A stretch of 64,000 nt of DNA from positions 806,001 to 870,000 of the forward strand of contig NZ_JAAOIR010000001.1 of NCBI RefSeq assembly GCF_011440375.1, written 5' to 3'. Every line of letters begins with the position of its first letter. The stretch's first letter is position 1. This stretch comes from Halorubellus sp. JP-L1 (lineage in GTDB: Archaea > Halobacteriota > Halobacteria > Halobacteriales > Natrialbaceae). Both the position numbers and the translations under genes were made by a program. Positions 8,385 through 16,807 of this stretch are shown piece after piece. The notes beneath the pieces were generated by a model that was not told the DNA's origin, ran no database searches, and saw nothing but the letters and a program-made list of their open reading frames with translations.

Positions 8385-9062
8385 TCAGGTCGAGCCGGTG
8401 GCGATGGCGGCGATGCGGTCGGTGCCGTCGTCGACGAGGCCGCCGTGGTAGCACAGCGTCTGGTCGACGTCGAGGTCGGCGAGCGATGCGACGGACTCGC
8501 GGGCGCGTTCCCGGTCGGGCGTGAACTGGGGTTTCGGACCGTGGAGGCGGCCGTCGCCGTGGTCGGCGACGAGTGCGTCGCCCGCGAGGAGGAGTCCGGC
8601 CTCGGGGAGGTACAGCGAGCAGTGCCCGGGGCTGTGGCCGGGGGTCTCGACGACCCGCATCGGGCCGGCGGCGGTGTCGAACGTTTCGTCGCCGACGAGC
8701 TCCAGGTCGACCGAGACCGGCGGGTACCGGTCGTCGTCGGGGTCGGTCTTCACGGGGTGCTCGCGGCCGTCGACGTACGACGCCTCGTCCTGATGGGTGA
8801 CGACGAACGCGTCCGTCTCGGCCTCGAGGTCGTCGAGCGCGGCGGCGTGGTCGCCGTCGTGGTGCGTGAGGAAGACGGTCTCGACGTCCGAGAGCGCGAA
8901 CCCGTGCGCGTCCAGGGCCTCCCGGAGTCGGGGGACTGCACCGGGGAGGCCGACGTCGACGAGGACGAGGCCGTGATCGGTCTCCACGGCGACGGGATGG
9001 AGGTCGAGGTCGCGGTCGTCGTAGCGAACGGCGAGGTCGTGGACGCCTGCTGGCAGAGCCAT
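8385..9062 (-). CDS. MBL-fold metallo-hydrolase
   Basis: 225 residues from ATG 9062. The metallo-beta-lactamase metal motif is THHDGDHAAAL near residue 65 (HxHxDH type with the second His replaced by Asp), followed by ETPGHSPGHCSLYL, a GDAL Asp and a late His in CYHGG. Such enzymes hydrolyse thioesters, lactones or related substrates with two metals. Glyoxalase-II-like or lactonase activity is possible, but the substrate cannot be told. It stands alone, divergent from traB-like gene 9240. Confidence 0.8.
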   Translation of the reverse strand: MALPAGVHDLAVRYDDRDLDLHPVAVETDHGLVLVDVGLPGAVPRLREALDAHGFALSDVETVFLTHHDGDHAAALDDLEAETDAFVVTHQDEASYVDGREHPVKTDPDDDRYPPVSVDLELVGDETFDTAAGPMRVVETPGHSPGHCSLYLPEAGLLLAGDALVADHGDGRLHGPKPQFTPDRERARESVASLADLDVDQTLCYHGGLVDDGTDRIAAIATGST

Positions 9063-9239
9063 GCGGGCAGTTCGCACGCACGGGCCGTATCGGTTCGGGT
9101 CGTCGAACCCACGATCCGGTCGGTAGCCCGTCGACCGTTCGAGCGGTCGAGAGTATCCAGTCGGCGTGCGTTCGCCCGGAGAAGGCGGGCGAGGAACGGT
9201 CCGACACGTGTTTATGAGGTCACGCGGTAGCGTGGGGTG

Positions 9240-10946
9240 ATGACTGAAGCCGCGCCGCCGACGCCCGGGCCGACGGCCCCGGAACCCGACGACGGCGAGG
9301 GGAGCGTTCACGTCCTCGGGACGGCGCACGTCTCGCAAGCGTCCGTCGACGAGGTCGAGCGGACCATCGAGGACCGCCACCCGGACGTCGTCGCCGTCGA
9401 ACTCGACGAGGGCCGGTACCGGCAGTTGCGCGGAGAGACGCCCGACGACCTCGACCCGACGGACCTCCTCTCCGGGAACACCGTCTTCCAGTTCATCGCG
9501 TACTGGATGCTGAGTTACGTCCAGGCGCGACTCGGCGACCGCTTCGACGTGAACCCGGGTGCGGACATGCTCGCGGCCGTCGAGACCGCAGAGGCGAACG
9601 GACTCGGCGTGGCGCTCGTCGACCGCGACATCCAGACGACGATCCAGCGGTTCTGGAAGCGCATGACGGTCTTCGAGAAGATACAGACCGCGAGCGGGCT
9701 CGCGTTCGGCGCGGCCGACCCACGATTGGTCGGTATCACGGTCGGTCTCGTCCTCGGTGTGTTCCTCGCGCCGCTACTCGGGTTCGGGCTCCCGCTCGCG
9801 GGCGTCGTCACAGACGCCGGCCTGCTCTCGATCGCCTCCGGCGGTCTCGTCGCGGGCGTCGTCGGATACGCCGCACTCACCGTGACGGACGACCACTTCG
9901 ACGAGTGGACGAGCCTGCTCGCGGCGACGGCCGTCGGCGTCGGCGTGGGCGCAGCCGTCGCGGTGACGGGCGTCCTCGACCCGTATCTCGCGGGCGTGCT
10001 CGTCAGCCCGATACGGAACCTGCTCGCCGGCGGCTTCGTCGGCATCGGGCTCGGCGTCGCCGTCGGCGTCCTGCTCGGCGTCGCGTTCGACGCGTTCGGC
10101 GTCGGGAGCGACGAGGAGATGGAGGAGTTCGACATCGAGCAGATGACGGACTCAGACGTGGTGACGGTGATGATGGAGGAGTTCCGCCAGTTCAGCCCCG
10201 GCGGTGCGAGCGCGCTCATCGACGAGCGCGACGCGTACATCGCGCACAACCTCGTCGCGCTCCGCGACAAGGGGTACGACGTCGTCGCGGTCGTCGGCGC
10301 CGGCCACCGCGCGGGCATCCAGGCGTACCTCGACGACCCGGCGTCGCTCCCGCCGATGGACGACCTCGTCGGCACCGAGTCCGGGTCGCGGTTCTCGCTC
10401 GGGAAGCTGTTCGGGTACCTGCTCACGCTCGGGTTCGTCGCGTTCTTCGGCCTGCTCGTCCTCGGCGGCGCGAACGACGCCTTCCTCCTCAGGTTGTTCG
10501 CGGCGTGGTTCCTGTTCAACGGCGCGTTCGCGTTCGTCCTGACGAAGCTCGCCGGCGGACACTGGCGGAGCGCGGGCGTCGCGGGCGCGGTCGCGTGGAT
10601 GACGAGCCTCAACCCCCTGCTCGCGCCCGGCTGGTTCGCGGGGTACGTCGAACTGAAGCAGCAGCCAGTGAACGTCTCGGACATCGGGACGCTCAACGAG
10701 ATCCTGAACGACCACGAGTCGCCGCTACGCGACGTGATCGGGCGGATGTTCGACGTGCCGCTGTTCCGCCTGATCATGGTGGTCGCGGCGGCGAACGTCG
10801 GGAGTCTCGTCGCGAGCGTCCTCTTCCCGGTCGTCGTCCTTCCCGCGCTCGCTCCGGAGGTCGGCGGCGTTCAGGGCGTCCTCGACCTGCTCGTGCAGGG
10901 CGTCGAGAACGGTGTCCGCATCGTCCGCGGGGTGGTCGGCGTATGA
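9240..10946 (+). CDS. TraB/PrgY family membrane protein
   Basis: 568 residues from ATG 9240, with TTTATGAGG about 27 bases upstream as TATA element; the start is thus probably leaderless. The N-terminal TraB domain has GTAHVSQASVDEV and VVAVELDEGRY with the conserved His and Glu, and continues at EFRQFSPGG and VVGAGHRAGI after an inserted hydrophobic region (~residues 160-285, several helices). A further set of membrane helices forms the C-terminus. Bacterial relatives (PrgY, TraB) degrade or bind peptide pheromones; archaeal members are uncharacterised. The next gene, an M50-type protease, overlaps by four bases, so the two may act together on membrane peptides. Confidence 0.82.
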   Translation: MTEAAPPTPGPTAPEPDDGEGSVHVLGTAHVSQASVDEVERTIEDRHPDVVAVELDEGRYRQLRGETPDDLDPTDLLSGNTVFQFIAYWMLSYVQARLGDRFDVNPGADMLAAVETAEANGLGVALVDRDIQTTIQRFWKRMTVFEKIQTASGLAFGAADPRLVGITVGLVLGVFLAPLLGFGLPLAGVVTDAGLLSIASGGLVAGVVGYAALTVTDDHFDEWTSLLAATAVGVGVGAAVAVTGVLDPYLAGVLVSPIRNLLAGGFVGIGLGVAVGVLLGVAFDAFGVGSDEEMEEFDIEQMTDSDVVTVMMEEFRQFSPGGASALIDERDAYIAHNLVALRDKGYDVVAVVGAGHRAGIQAYLDDPASLPPMDDLVGTESGSRFSLGKLFGYLLTLGFVAFFGLLVLGGANDAFLLRLFAAWFLFNGAFAFVLTKLAGGHWRSAGVAGAVAWMTSLNPLLAPGWFAGYVELKQQPVNVSDIGTLNEILNDHESPLRDVIGRMFDVPLFRLIMVVAAANVGSLVASVLFPVVVLPALAPEVGGVQGVLDLLVQGVENGVRIVRGVVGV

Positions 10947-11557
10947 GGACGTCCTCGACGGAACTGCGGGACCTCGGCGCGGCGTGGGTCGCGCTCTCGG
11001 TCGCGTTCGTCATCTTCATCTTCGGCGGCGGGGTGTTCCTCGAGTCCCCGTCCGTCGTCGCGACGTTCCTCGGGATGTGCGCGCTGACCGCGGGCGTCGG
11101 GTTCCTCCTGCACGAGCTCGCGCACAAGGTCGTCGCGCAGCGTTTCGGGCAGGCGGCAGAGTTCCGCGCGGACTACAAGATGCTCGGCGCGGCGATCCTC
11201 TCGGCGATGCTCGGGTTCCTGTTCGCGGCACCGGGCGCGGTCTACCACCGCGGCCGGATCACGCCGAAGGAGAACGGTCTCATCGCTCTCGCGGGCCCCG
11301 TGACGAATCTCGTCCTCACTGGCGCGTTCTTCGCGCTGTTCCTCGTCGTCGGCACCGGCGGCGTCGCCGGGACGGTCGCGAGCCTCGGCGTCTGGATCAA
11401 CGCCTTCCTCGCCGGGTTCAACATGATTCCCTTCGGGCCGCTCGACGGGAAGACGGTGAAGGACTGGAACCTCGGCGTGTTCGCGGTCGCGTTCGCCGTG
11501 ATGGGCGGACTCGCCGCGCTCGTCATGTTCACGAACGTCGTCCCGATCGTGATCTGA
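10943..11557 (+). CDS. Site-2-protease-like M50 metalloprotease
   Basis: 204 residues and mostly membrane-embedded. The zinc-binding HELAHK lies in membrane helix 2 near residue 57, and FNMIPFGPLDG near residue 158 supplies the Asp ligand of the NPDG-type motif. Members cleave peptide bonds within the membrane. It lacks PDZ or CBS domains, so it is a minimal form. It overlaps the TraB-like gene by ATGA at 10943-10946, implying coupled translation. Confidence 0.85.
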   Translation: MRTSSTELRDLGAAWVALSVAFVIFIFGGGVFLESPSVVATFLGMCALTAGVGFLLHELAHKVVAQRFGQAAEFRADYKMLGAAILSAMLGFLFAAPGAVYHRGRITPKENGLIALAGPVTNLVLTGAFFALFLVVGTGGVAGTVASLGVWINAFLAGFNMIPFGPLDGKTVKDWNLGVFAVAFAVMGGLAALVMFTNVVPIVI

Positions 11558-11690
11558 GCGCAGCCCGGACTCGCGGCGATTGCGTCCGGGACGACCGCGG
11601 TTTCTGGAACGACGACGGCGCTCGGAGCGACAGCGACTGTCGTCGCCGACGGGGAGTGACGTAAACACGGCGGCACTCGAACGCTCAGGT

Positions 11691-12317
11691 ATGAGTCGTT
11701 CGAGTTTCGAGGCGTCGACCCTCGCTCGCGTGGCGAGCGCACTCGCCGTCCTGGCTGCGAGCGTCGCCGCGGTCGTCTTGCTCTGGAGTGGCCCGGTCGC
11801 GGACGCGTTCTTCGCGGCGTGGGTCGTGGGAAGCGTGATCGTCGCCGGCGTCGGCGCGGTGGGCGCGTGGACGAACCGACCGCCGCTCGCGTGGCTGGGG
11901 GCGCTCTCCCTGACCGCGATCGTCGTCGTCGGACTGTTGTCCATCGGCATCTTCGTCGCGCCTGCGGCACTGCTCTCGCTCGCGGCTGCCGTGGCCTCGC
12001 AGCGAGCGAGGTCGCGCGAGGCCGCCCGAGCGGCGGTTCTTGCCGACCCACCGACGGGGGCGGAGCTCGCGGCGAAGGCGGTCGCGGGCGTCGGGTCGGT
12101 CCTAGTCGGTGCGGTACTCGTCTACCTCGGCGCGTTCGTTCGGGAACTGTTCGCGCGCGGATGCCTCGCCGAGACGCTCGCGTGTGCGCTCGCGGTGACG
12201 AACTGGGATGCGGTCGCGTTCACGGGCCTCGGCGGTCTCGCGGTCGTCGCCGGCGCGTGGCTCGTCTGGCAGCAGGTGTTCGTCGCGTCGCTCCTCGCGT
12301 TCGCGCAGAACGGCTAG
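11691..12317 (+). CDS. Six-helix membrane protein of unknown function
   Basis: 208 residues from ATG 11691. About five to six hydrophobic segments alternate with short loops, including RSREAARAAVLADPPTG between the third and fourth. No family motif was recognised. It stands alone between the protease gene and the arsenic genes; no ribosome binding site is seen before the start. Confidence 0.6.
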   Translation: MSRSSFEASTLARVASALAVLAASVAAVVLLWSGPVADAFFAAWVVGSVIVAGVGAVGAWTNRPPLAWLGALSLTAIVVVGLLSIGIFVAPAALLSLAAAVASQRARSREAARAAVLADPPTGAELAAKAVAGVGSVLVGAVLVYLGAFVRELFARGCLAETLACALAVTNWDAVAFTGLGGLAVVAGAWLVWQQVFVASLLAFAQNG

Positions 12318-12388
12318 CGAGTCGCCGGGCCCGGTGACGCGCCAGCGACGCTCTTCGATTCGAGTCCTGACGCCGACCACCGGCGAAA

Positions 12389-12412
12389 CGTATTAGTGAT
12401 TGCTTGTATAAT
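12389..12412 (+). promoter_or_regulatory. AT-rich promoter region of arsR-arsM
   Basis: This 24-base AT-rich stretch contains GTATTAG and TTGTATAAT before the arsR ATG at 12424, standing out from the G+C-rich surroundings. GTATTAG is centred about 31 bases upstream and is the likelier TATA element. The region is a natural operator for the adjacent ArsR protein, but no clear dyad was found. Confidence 0.45.
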
Positions 12413-12423
12413 CTAGCGTTGAT

Positions 12424-12837
12424 ATGGTTCATGATGCAGCCGAACCCGCGACTGACGACGTCGAGTCGGACGATGCGGCGACGAACGATGGGACGATGGC
12501 CGGTCCATCGGACGAGACCGACGCCTGCTGCGTCCAGCCCGGCGACGTCGACCCGGCCGCGTTGGCGTCGGACCTCCAGGTGCTGTCCGCGATGGGGAAC
12601 GATACGCGGTACGAGCTCCTCCGGCGGATCGCGTCGGTCGAGGACGGCGTCTGCGTGTGCGACCTCGAGACGGCAGTGGGAGTCAGCCAGAGTGCCGTCA
12701 GTCAGGCGCTCTCCCGGCTCTACTCGGCGGGACTCGTCACCCGTCGGAAGGAGGGGTCGTGGCGGTACTACGAGCCGACCGAGACCGCCGACCGCCTACT
12801 GGACACGCTCGACGACCTCCGAGGGAGCGATGACTGA
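12424..12837 (+). CDS. arsR: ArsR family metalloregulator
   Basis: 137 residues. After an acidic ~30-residue extension with a Cys35-Cys36 pair comes a winged helix: GNDTRYELLRRIA, then Cys77-Val-Cys79-Asp-Leu, the ArsR arsenite-binding motif, then the recognition helix SQSAVSQALSRL and a wing with RKEGSWRYYEP. ArsR proteins repress ars genes and release DNA when the cysteines bind As(III). The extra N-terminal Cys pair could be a third ligand. It overlaps arsM by eight bases, forming a self-regulated pair. Confidence 0.88.
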   Translation: MVHDAAEPATDDVESDDAATNDGTMAGPSDETDACCVQPGDVDPAALASDLQVLSAMGNDTRYELLRRIASVEDGVCVCDLETAVGVSQSAVSQALSRLYSAGLVTRRKEGSWRYYEPTETADRLLDTLDDLRGSDD

Positions 12838-13705
12838 CGACGACGCGACGACGACGTCGGTCGCCGACCGCGACCCGGAGGCGGTACGCGAAATGGTGCG
12901 CGAGCGATACGAATCCATCGCTACCGACTCGGGAGACTGCCGTGGCGACGTCGGCGTCGAGCCTACCGGCGACGGCGGGTGCTGTAGCGGTGGCGACGCG
13001 GACGACTCGAGGACCGAGGCGGCGGGAGGCGACGCGACCGGGAGCGAACGCGTCGGGTACGACGCCGCGGACGTCGCGTCGGTCGCCGACGGCGCGGACC
13101 TCGGCCTCGGCTGCGGGAACCCGAAGGCGTTCGCCGCGATGTCCGCGGGCGAGACCGTGCTCGACCTCGGCTCGGGCGCTGGCTTCGACTGCTTCCTCGC
13201 GGCCGACGAGGTCGGCCCCGACGGACGGGTCGTCGGCGTCGACATGACGCCCGAGATGGTCTCGAAAGCCCGGGAGAACGTCGCGAAGAACGACGCCGAG
13301 AACGTCGAGTTCCGCCTCGGCGAGATCTCGCACCTCCCCATCGCGGACGCGGTCGTGGACGTCGTCATCTCGAACTGCGTCGTCAACCTCGCGCCCGAGA
13401 AGCAGCGCGTGTTCGACGACGCGTACCGCGTCCTCCGGCCCGGCGGTCGCGTCGCCATCTCGGACGTCGTCCAGACTGCGCCGTTCCCGGATGACGTCCG
13501 GATGGACCCGGACTCAGTGACCGGGTGCGTCGCCGGTGCGGCCACCGTCGGCGAACTCGAGGTGATGCTGGAGCGCGCCGGGTTCGAGGCCGTCGAGATC
13601 GCGCCGAAGGCCGAGAGCACCGAGTTCATCGACGAGTGGGACGCCGACCGCGACCTCGGCGAGTACCTGGTTTCCGCCACCATCGAGGCGCGCAAACCGG
13701 TCTGA
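12830..13705 (+). CDS. arsM: Arsenite S-adenosylmethionine methyltransferase
   Basis: 291 residues. The SAM-binding motif is VLDLGSGAGFDCF (~110-122). The three cysteines that ArsM enzymes use to bind trivalent arsenic are present: Cys95 in GLGCGNP, Cys183 in ISNCVVNL and Cys233 in TGCVAGA. Cys-rich segments near residues 37 and 51-52 precede the domain. The enzyme methylates As(III), giving volatile or effluxed products. It is translated from an ATG inside arsR (overlap 12830-12837), so expression should follow arsenite sensing. There is no arsB/acr3 efflux gene alongside. Confidence 0.9.
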   Translation: MTDDDATTTSVADRDPEAVREMVRERYESIATDSGDCRGDVGVEPTGDGGCCSGGDADDSRTEAAGGDATGSERVGYDAADVASVADGADLGLGCGNPKAFAAMSAGETVLDLGSGAGFDCFLAADEVGPDGRVVGVDMTPEMVSKARENVAKNDAENVEFRLGEISHLPIADAVVDVVISNCVVNLAPEKQRVFDDAYRVLRPGGRVAISDVVQTAPFPDDVRMDPDSVTGCVAGAATVGELEVMLERAGFEAVEIAPKAESTEFIDEWDADRDLGEYLVSATIEARKPV

Positions 13706-13762
13706 AGCGACCGAGGTCCGCACTCGACCGGAGGCGTTTTACGTGCACGTCGGTGAGTGGGA

Positions 13763-13845
13763 GGTAGACGGCACGGTCGGGGGGCTCCTTTCAGCCCGCG
13801 TGGTTCGCCACGCCGGGCCCGCTCGCCGACCTACACCGTCGCTCT
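13763..13845 (+). ncRNA. Candidate structured RNA between arsM and purM
   Basis: Nested helices can be drawn: 13767-13771 (GACGG) with 13836-13840 (CCGTC); 13775-13780 (GGTCGG) with 13826-13831 (CCGACC); and 13794-13803 with 13808-13818, a ten-base-pair stem with one bulge closed by a UUCG tetraloop. An alternative hairpin pairs 13782-13786 with 13793-13797. A TATA-like TTTTAC at 13737-13742 lies about 27 bases before the first helix, so a transcript could start exactly there. It is not a tRNA. It could instead be the arsM 3' end or the purM leader. Confidence 0.35.
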
Positions 13846-14022
13846 AACACCACGGAGCGACGGCCACCGCGTTCTCGTCATCTCGCGGCATCGAATGGGA
13901 CCGCGGTCTCTCGGCCGCTCGACGCGCGAGCGGCGTCGGGAGAGGGGAGAGGGAGTCGAGGGGGAGTCGAGGGAGTCGGGGATTCCGACGGACCTATGTG
14001 GCGGCCACGCGGCCGTTCAGGC

Positions 14023-15042
14023 ATGACCGAGGACGCCACGGAGCCAGGGGAGAGCGAAGAGAAATCGACTGGTGACGGCGAGGGGATGACGTACGCGGAC
14101 GCTGGCGTGGACGTCGAGGCGAGCGAGCAGGCGACCGCCGCCCTGCTCGACGCGGTCGGGAACGTCGTCGAGACCGAGTACGCCGGACTGCTGGACGTCG
14201 GCGACCAGTTCCTGTCGCTCGCGACCGACGGCGTCGGCACGAAGCTCCTCGTCGCGGAGGCGATGGCGGACTACTCGACGGTCGGGATCGACTGCATGGC
14301 GATGAACGTGAACGACCTCGTCGCGGCGGGCGTGACGCCGGTCGCGTTCGTGGACTACCTCGCGGTCGACGAACCCGACGAGGGGTTCGCCGAGCAGGTC
14401 GGCGAGGGATTGCGCGTCGCCGCGGAGCGCGCGGGCGTTTCGCTCCTGGGCGGGGAGACGGCGGTGATGCCGGAGGTCGTCTCCGGCCTGGACCTCGCCG
14501 GGACGGCCGCGGGGCTCGCGGAGAAAGAGGAGGTGTTCGACGGCGAGGCCGAGGTCGGCGACGCGCTCGTCGCGTGGCCGTCCTCGGGCATCCACTCGAA
14601 CGGTCTCACGCTCGCGCGGAAAGCCATCACGGCCGAGTACGAGTACGACGACCCGTTCCCCGCGGACCCCGACAAAACCGTCGGCGAAGTGCTCCTGGAG
14701 CCGACGCGGATCTACTCGGACCTCCTGGAGCCGATGCGCGAGCACGACGTTCGCGCGGCAGCGCACGTGACCGGCGGCGGGTGGCGGAACCTCTCGCGGA
14801 TGGGCGACCACCGCTACGAGATCGCGGACCCGTTCCCGGCGCAGGACGTATTCGCGGTCATCCAGGAACTCGGCGACGTCGCACCGCGGGAGATGTACGA
14901 GACGTTCAACATGGGGACGGGATTCGTCGCGGCGGTTCCCGCCGAGGAGGCGGACGCGCTCGCGGACGCGACCGAGGACGGGCGCGTGATCGGGGAGGTC
15001 GAGGAGGGCGACTGCGTCGCGGTCCGCGGGATGGAACTGTAG
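14023..15042 (+). CDS. purM: Phosphoribosylformylglycinamidine cyclo-ligase (AIR synthetase)
   Basis: 339 residues. Motifs of the PurM fold are in order: MTYADAGVDVEA at the start of the domain, SLATDGVGTKLLVA (ATP/substrate loop), GIDCMAMNVNDLVAAGVTP, LGGETAVMPE, and AHVTGGGWRNL near the C-terminus. PurM closes the imidazole ring in step five of purine synthesis. A ~22-residue acidic extension precedes the conserved part. The gene is not clustered with other pur genes. A candidate structured RNA lies in the 317-base gap upstream. Confidence 0.95.
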   Translation: MTEDATEPGESEEKSTGDGEGMTYADAGVDVEASEQATAALLDAVGNVVETEYAGLLDVGDQFLSLATDGVGTKLLVAEAMADYSTVGIDCMAMNVNDLVAAGVTPVAFVDYLAVDEPDEGFAEQVGEGLRVAAERAGVSLLGGETAVMPEVVSGLDLAGTAAGLAEKEEVFDGEAEVGDALVAWPSSGIHSNGLTLARKAITAEYEYDDPFPADPDKTVGEVLLEPTRIYSDLLEPMREHDVRAAAHVTGGGWRNLSRMGDHRYEIADPFPAQDVFAVIQELGDVAPREMYETFNMGTGFVAAVPAEEADALADATEDGRVIGEVEEGDCVAVRGMEL

Positions 15043-15063
15043 CTGCGGCGACGGCGCTGGCGG

Positions 15064-15276
15064 TCAGTTCGAGGTCGCGCCGTGGAGGTGGTGGAGGTAC
15101 CTGCGGACGACGCCGCCGCCGACGACGAGCGCCGCGCCGAGACCGAATAGCGGGAGCGTGCTGGCGACGAACGTCGGGGTGAGGTCGCCGGTCGCCGCGA
15201 GTGCGTAGAGGAGGACGAACGCGCCGACGATGATCGCGAGGCCGGCGGCGTTTCGAATCGTCGATTCGGACACCAT
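15064..15276 (-). CDS. Small two-helix membrane protein
   Basis: 70 residues from ATG 15276. Two hydrophobic helices (~8-28 and ~38-57) are separated by a short loop, with a basic and histidine-rich tail RRYLHHLHG. It converges on purM. No family was recognised; similar small membrane proteins are common in haloarchaea. Confidence 0.55.
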   Translation of the reverse strand: MVSESTIRNAAGLAIIVGAFVLLYALAATGDLTPTFVASTLPLFGLGAALVVGGGVVRRYLHHLHGATSN

Positions 15277-15330
15277 ACCGAGAGATTACCGTTGGTTACA
15301 CTTAGGCGGTGCGTTCGTTCGACGCCGCAG

Positions 15331-15398
15331 AGAGGACGACGATGCAGGGAGGACGACGCAGCAGGGAGGACGACGCAGCAAGGAGGACGGCGACGCAA
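15331..15398. repeat. Four tandem copies of a 17-base unit
   Basis: Units GGAGGACGACGCAGCAR and close variants run at 15331-15347, 15348-15364, 15365-15381 and 15382-15398. They lie between the small membrane protein start and the end of the CBS regulator. No reading frame or dyad is associated. Confidence 0.75.
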
Positions 15399-15449
15399 CG
15401 TTAGTCAGTCGACTCGCGCCGAGAACCGTCTCGGGGATCGCGGGTCGCC

Positions 15450-16001
15450 TCAGACCGAGAGGTGCGTGGCGATGTCGGCGTCGGTGACGATGCCGACGAG
15501 CGACCCGCCGTCCTTGACGATGACGGCGTCCTGGTGGTCGAGGTAGTTGTCGACCTCGTCGACGGTCGCCTCGGGCGCGACGGTCGCGAACCCCTCGTTC
15601 ATGACTTCGGCGACGGGGAGCTCCTCGACGTCGTGGTCCTGGCGGTGCGCGCGGATGTCGCTGTTCGAGAGGATGCCGACCGGCGTCCCGGTCTCGTCGA
15701 CGACTGGCAGTTGACTGAATCCTTCCTCGCCCATGATGTCGACGGCTCTGGCGATGCTGTCGTCCATGCGGACGACGACGACGTCCTCGTGCATGATGTC
15801 GCGAGCGCGCCGAATCTCGCCCTCGGCCGCGTCGAGTGCTTCGACGATGCGTCGCAGAGTCGAGAGTCGTGGGTCGACGTCGCCGCCCTCGATGCGAGCG
15901 ACGAGAGGCTGGGAGACGTCGGCGGCGTCGGCGAGTTCGCTCTGGGTGAGTTCGAGGTCCTCCCGGCGTTCGCGGAGTTCCTCGTCCGTCGGCAGTTCCA
16001 T
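15450..16001 (-). CDS. HTH-CBS transcriptional regulator
   Basis: 183 residues. The N-terminal XRE-type helix-turn-helix (~1-65, LTQSELADAADVSQPLVARI) is followed by two CBS domains: IMHEDVVVVRMDDSI to LSNSDIRAH and VMNEGFATVAPEATV to VTDADIATH. CBS pairs bind adenine nucleotides or SAM, so the protein probably couples an energy or metabolite signal to DNA binding. A perfect palindrome overlaps its own TATA box, suggesting autorepression. The target metabolite is not known. Confidence 0.85.
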   Translation of the reverse strand: MELPTDEELRERREDLELTQSELADAADVSQPLVARIEGGDVDPRLSTLRRIVEALDAAEGEIRRARDIMHEDVVVVRMDDSIARAVDIMGEEGFSQLPVVDETGTPVGILSNSDIRAHRQDHDVEELPVAEVMNEGFATVAPEATVDEVDNYLDHQDAVIVKDGGSLVGIVTDADIATHLSV

Positions 16002-16011
16002 ACCCCGACAG

Positions 16012-16028
16012 TATTACCCGAGGTAATA
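16012..16028 (-). promoter_or_regulatory. Palindromic operator over the TATA box of the HTH-CBS gene
   Basis: TATTACC, CGA, GGTAATA is a perfect seven-base inverted repeat with a three-base spacer. It overlaps the TATA-like TTTATTA (minus strand, about 16023-16031), which sits about 27 bases before the ATG at 16001. A dimeric regulator bound here would block TBP; the gene's own product is the natural candidate. Confidence 0.65.
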
Positions 16029-16062
16029 AAAGTGTTGTCGGTCGCGCTCGACCGAGGAGCGC

Positions 16063-16425
16063 TCAGTCCTCGTCCTCGTCTTCCTCGGTCAGCACCGTCT
16101 CCACGACCGACAGCGGGACGTCCCGGAGCGCACCCCCGACCTCGCTCTTCGCGATGCGCTTGGCGTGCTCCTCGCTGTCCGCGTTGAACACGTCCATCTC
16201 CAGTAGCAGGCCGACGAGCGCGGTATCGGCCGCGACGAACGCGCTGTCGAAGACCTCCGCGCACGCGGGGCACTGCGTCCCACCGACGTTGACCTCGACG
16301 TACTCCTTCCCGGAGTCGTTCAGTCGCTTCCCGGCTTCGCTGACCGCAACCCCGATGGCGTCCTCGACGTTGTCGACGTCACGAACCAACCACGCGGCTT
16401 CCATCGCAACGAGGTAATTGCTCAT
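16063..16425 (-). CDS. UPF0212 (DUF555) family protein
   Basis: 120 residues from ATG 16425. MSNYLVAMEAAWLVRDV and AVSEAGKRLN are the family hallmarks, followed by a CPAC knuckle in GGTQCPACAEVF. The C-terminus is acidic (EEDEDED). The family occurs across Euryarchaeota and has no established function; the CxxC suggests a bound metal. It lies upstream of the HTH-CBS gene on the same strand, 61 bases apart, but that gene has its own promoter. Confidence 0.85.
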   Translation of the reverse strand: MSNYLVAMEAAWLVRDVDNVEDAIGVAVSEAGKRLNDSGKEYVEVNVGGTQCPACAEVFDSAFVAADTALVGLLLEMDVFNADSEEHAKRIAKSEVGGALRDVPLSVVETVLTEEDEDED

Positions 16426-16805
16426 ACCAAAGCGTGTGGGTTCGAGCAAGGCTAGGTTTGCGGTTCGTCCGCCCCACGACCCGCGCTGGCGTGCCAGACA
16501 CCCTCCCGCGTCTAGCTTTCGCACGCGACGCACCCGCCCGCGAGCGACGCTGGCTCCCACGGTGGTCGCCGACGGTCGTGAGAACGTCGCGAGTCGCGTC
16601 GATACTCCTCGAGCATCATTGCGTAAGTTATGCGTTGGTTCCAGCGACGAGTGGTAAACGACCCGGGTTGGCACGAGGTTGGAGACCCGAAGTGACGGTC
16701 GGAGCCCCACTCAGGTCGCCCCGGAGACAACTCCAGTTGAATCGCCCGACTGCAACGCCCCGTGCCAGCCAAACACACGCAGTTCGACGCCCGCCTCGCC
16801 CGCCA
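16426..16805. other. Intergenic stretch without a supported gene
   Basis: About 380 bases between two divergently transcribed genes. Several short open frames exist but their products are arginine-rich, unlike the acidic proteome. No tRNA, strong dyad or repeat was seen. The two genes' promoters must lie at its ends. Confidence 0.6.
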
Positions 16806-16807
16806 AG

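Noticed and set aside
13763-13845. Possible tRNA at the hairpin cluster
   Set aside because: No seven-base-pair acceptor stem, anticodon arm or T-loop sequence; the hairpin loop is a UUCG tetraloop.
15331-15398. CRISPR-like array from tandem 17-base units
   Set aside because: Units are adjacent with no unique spacers, and no cas genes are near.
16512-16622. Short arginine-rich frame on the minus strand in the 16.4-16.8 kb gap
   Set aside because: Basic composition is unlike haloarchaeal proteins and there is no support beyond an open frame.
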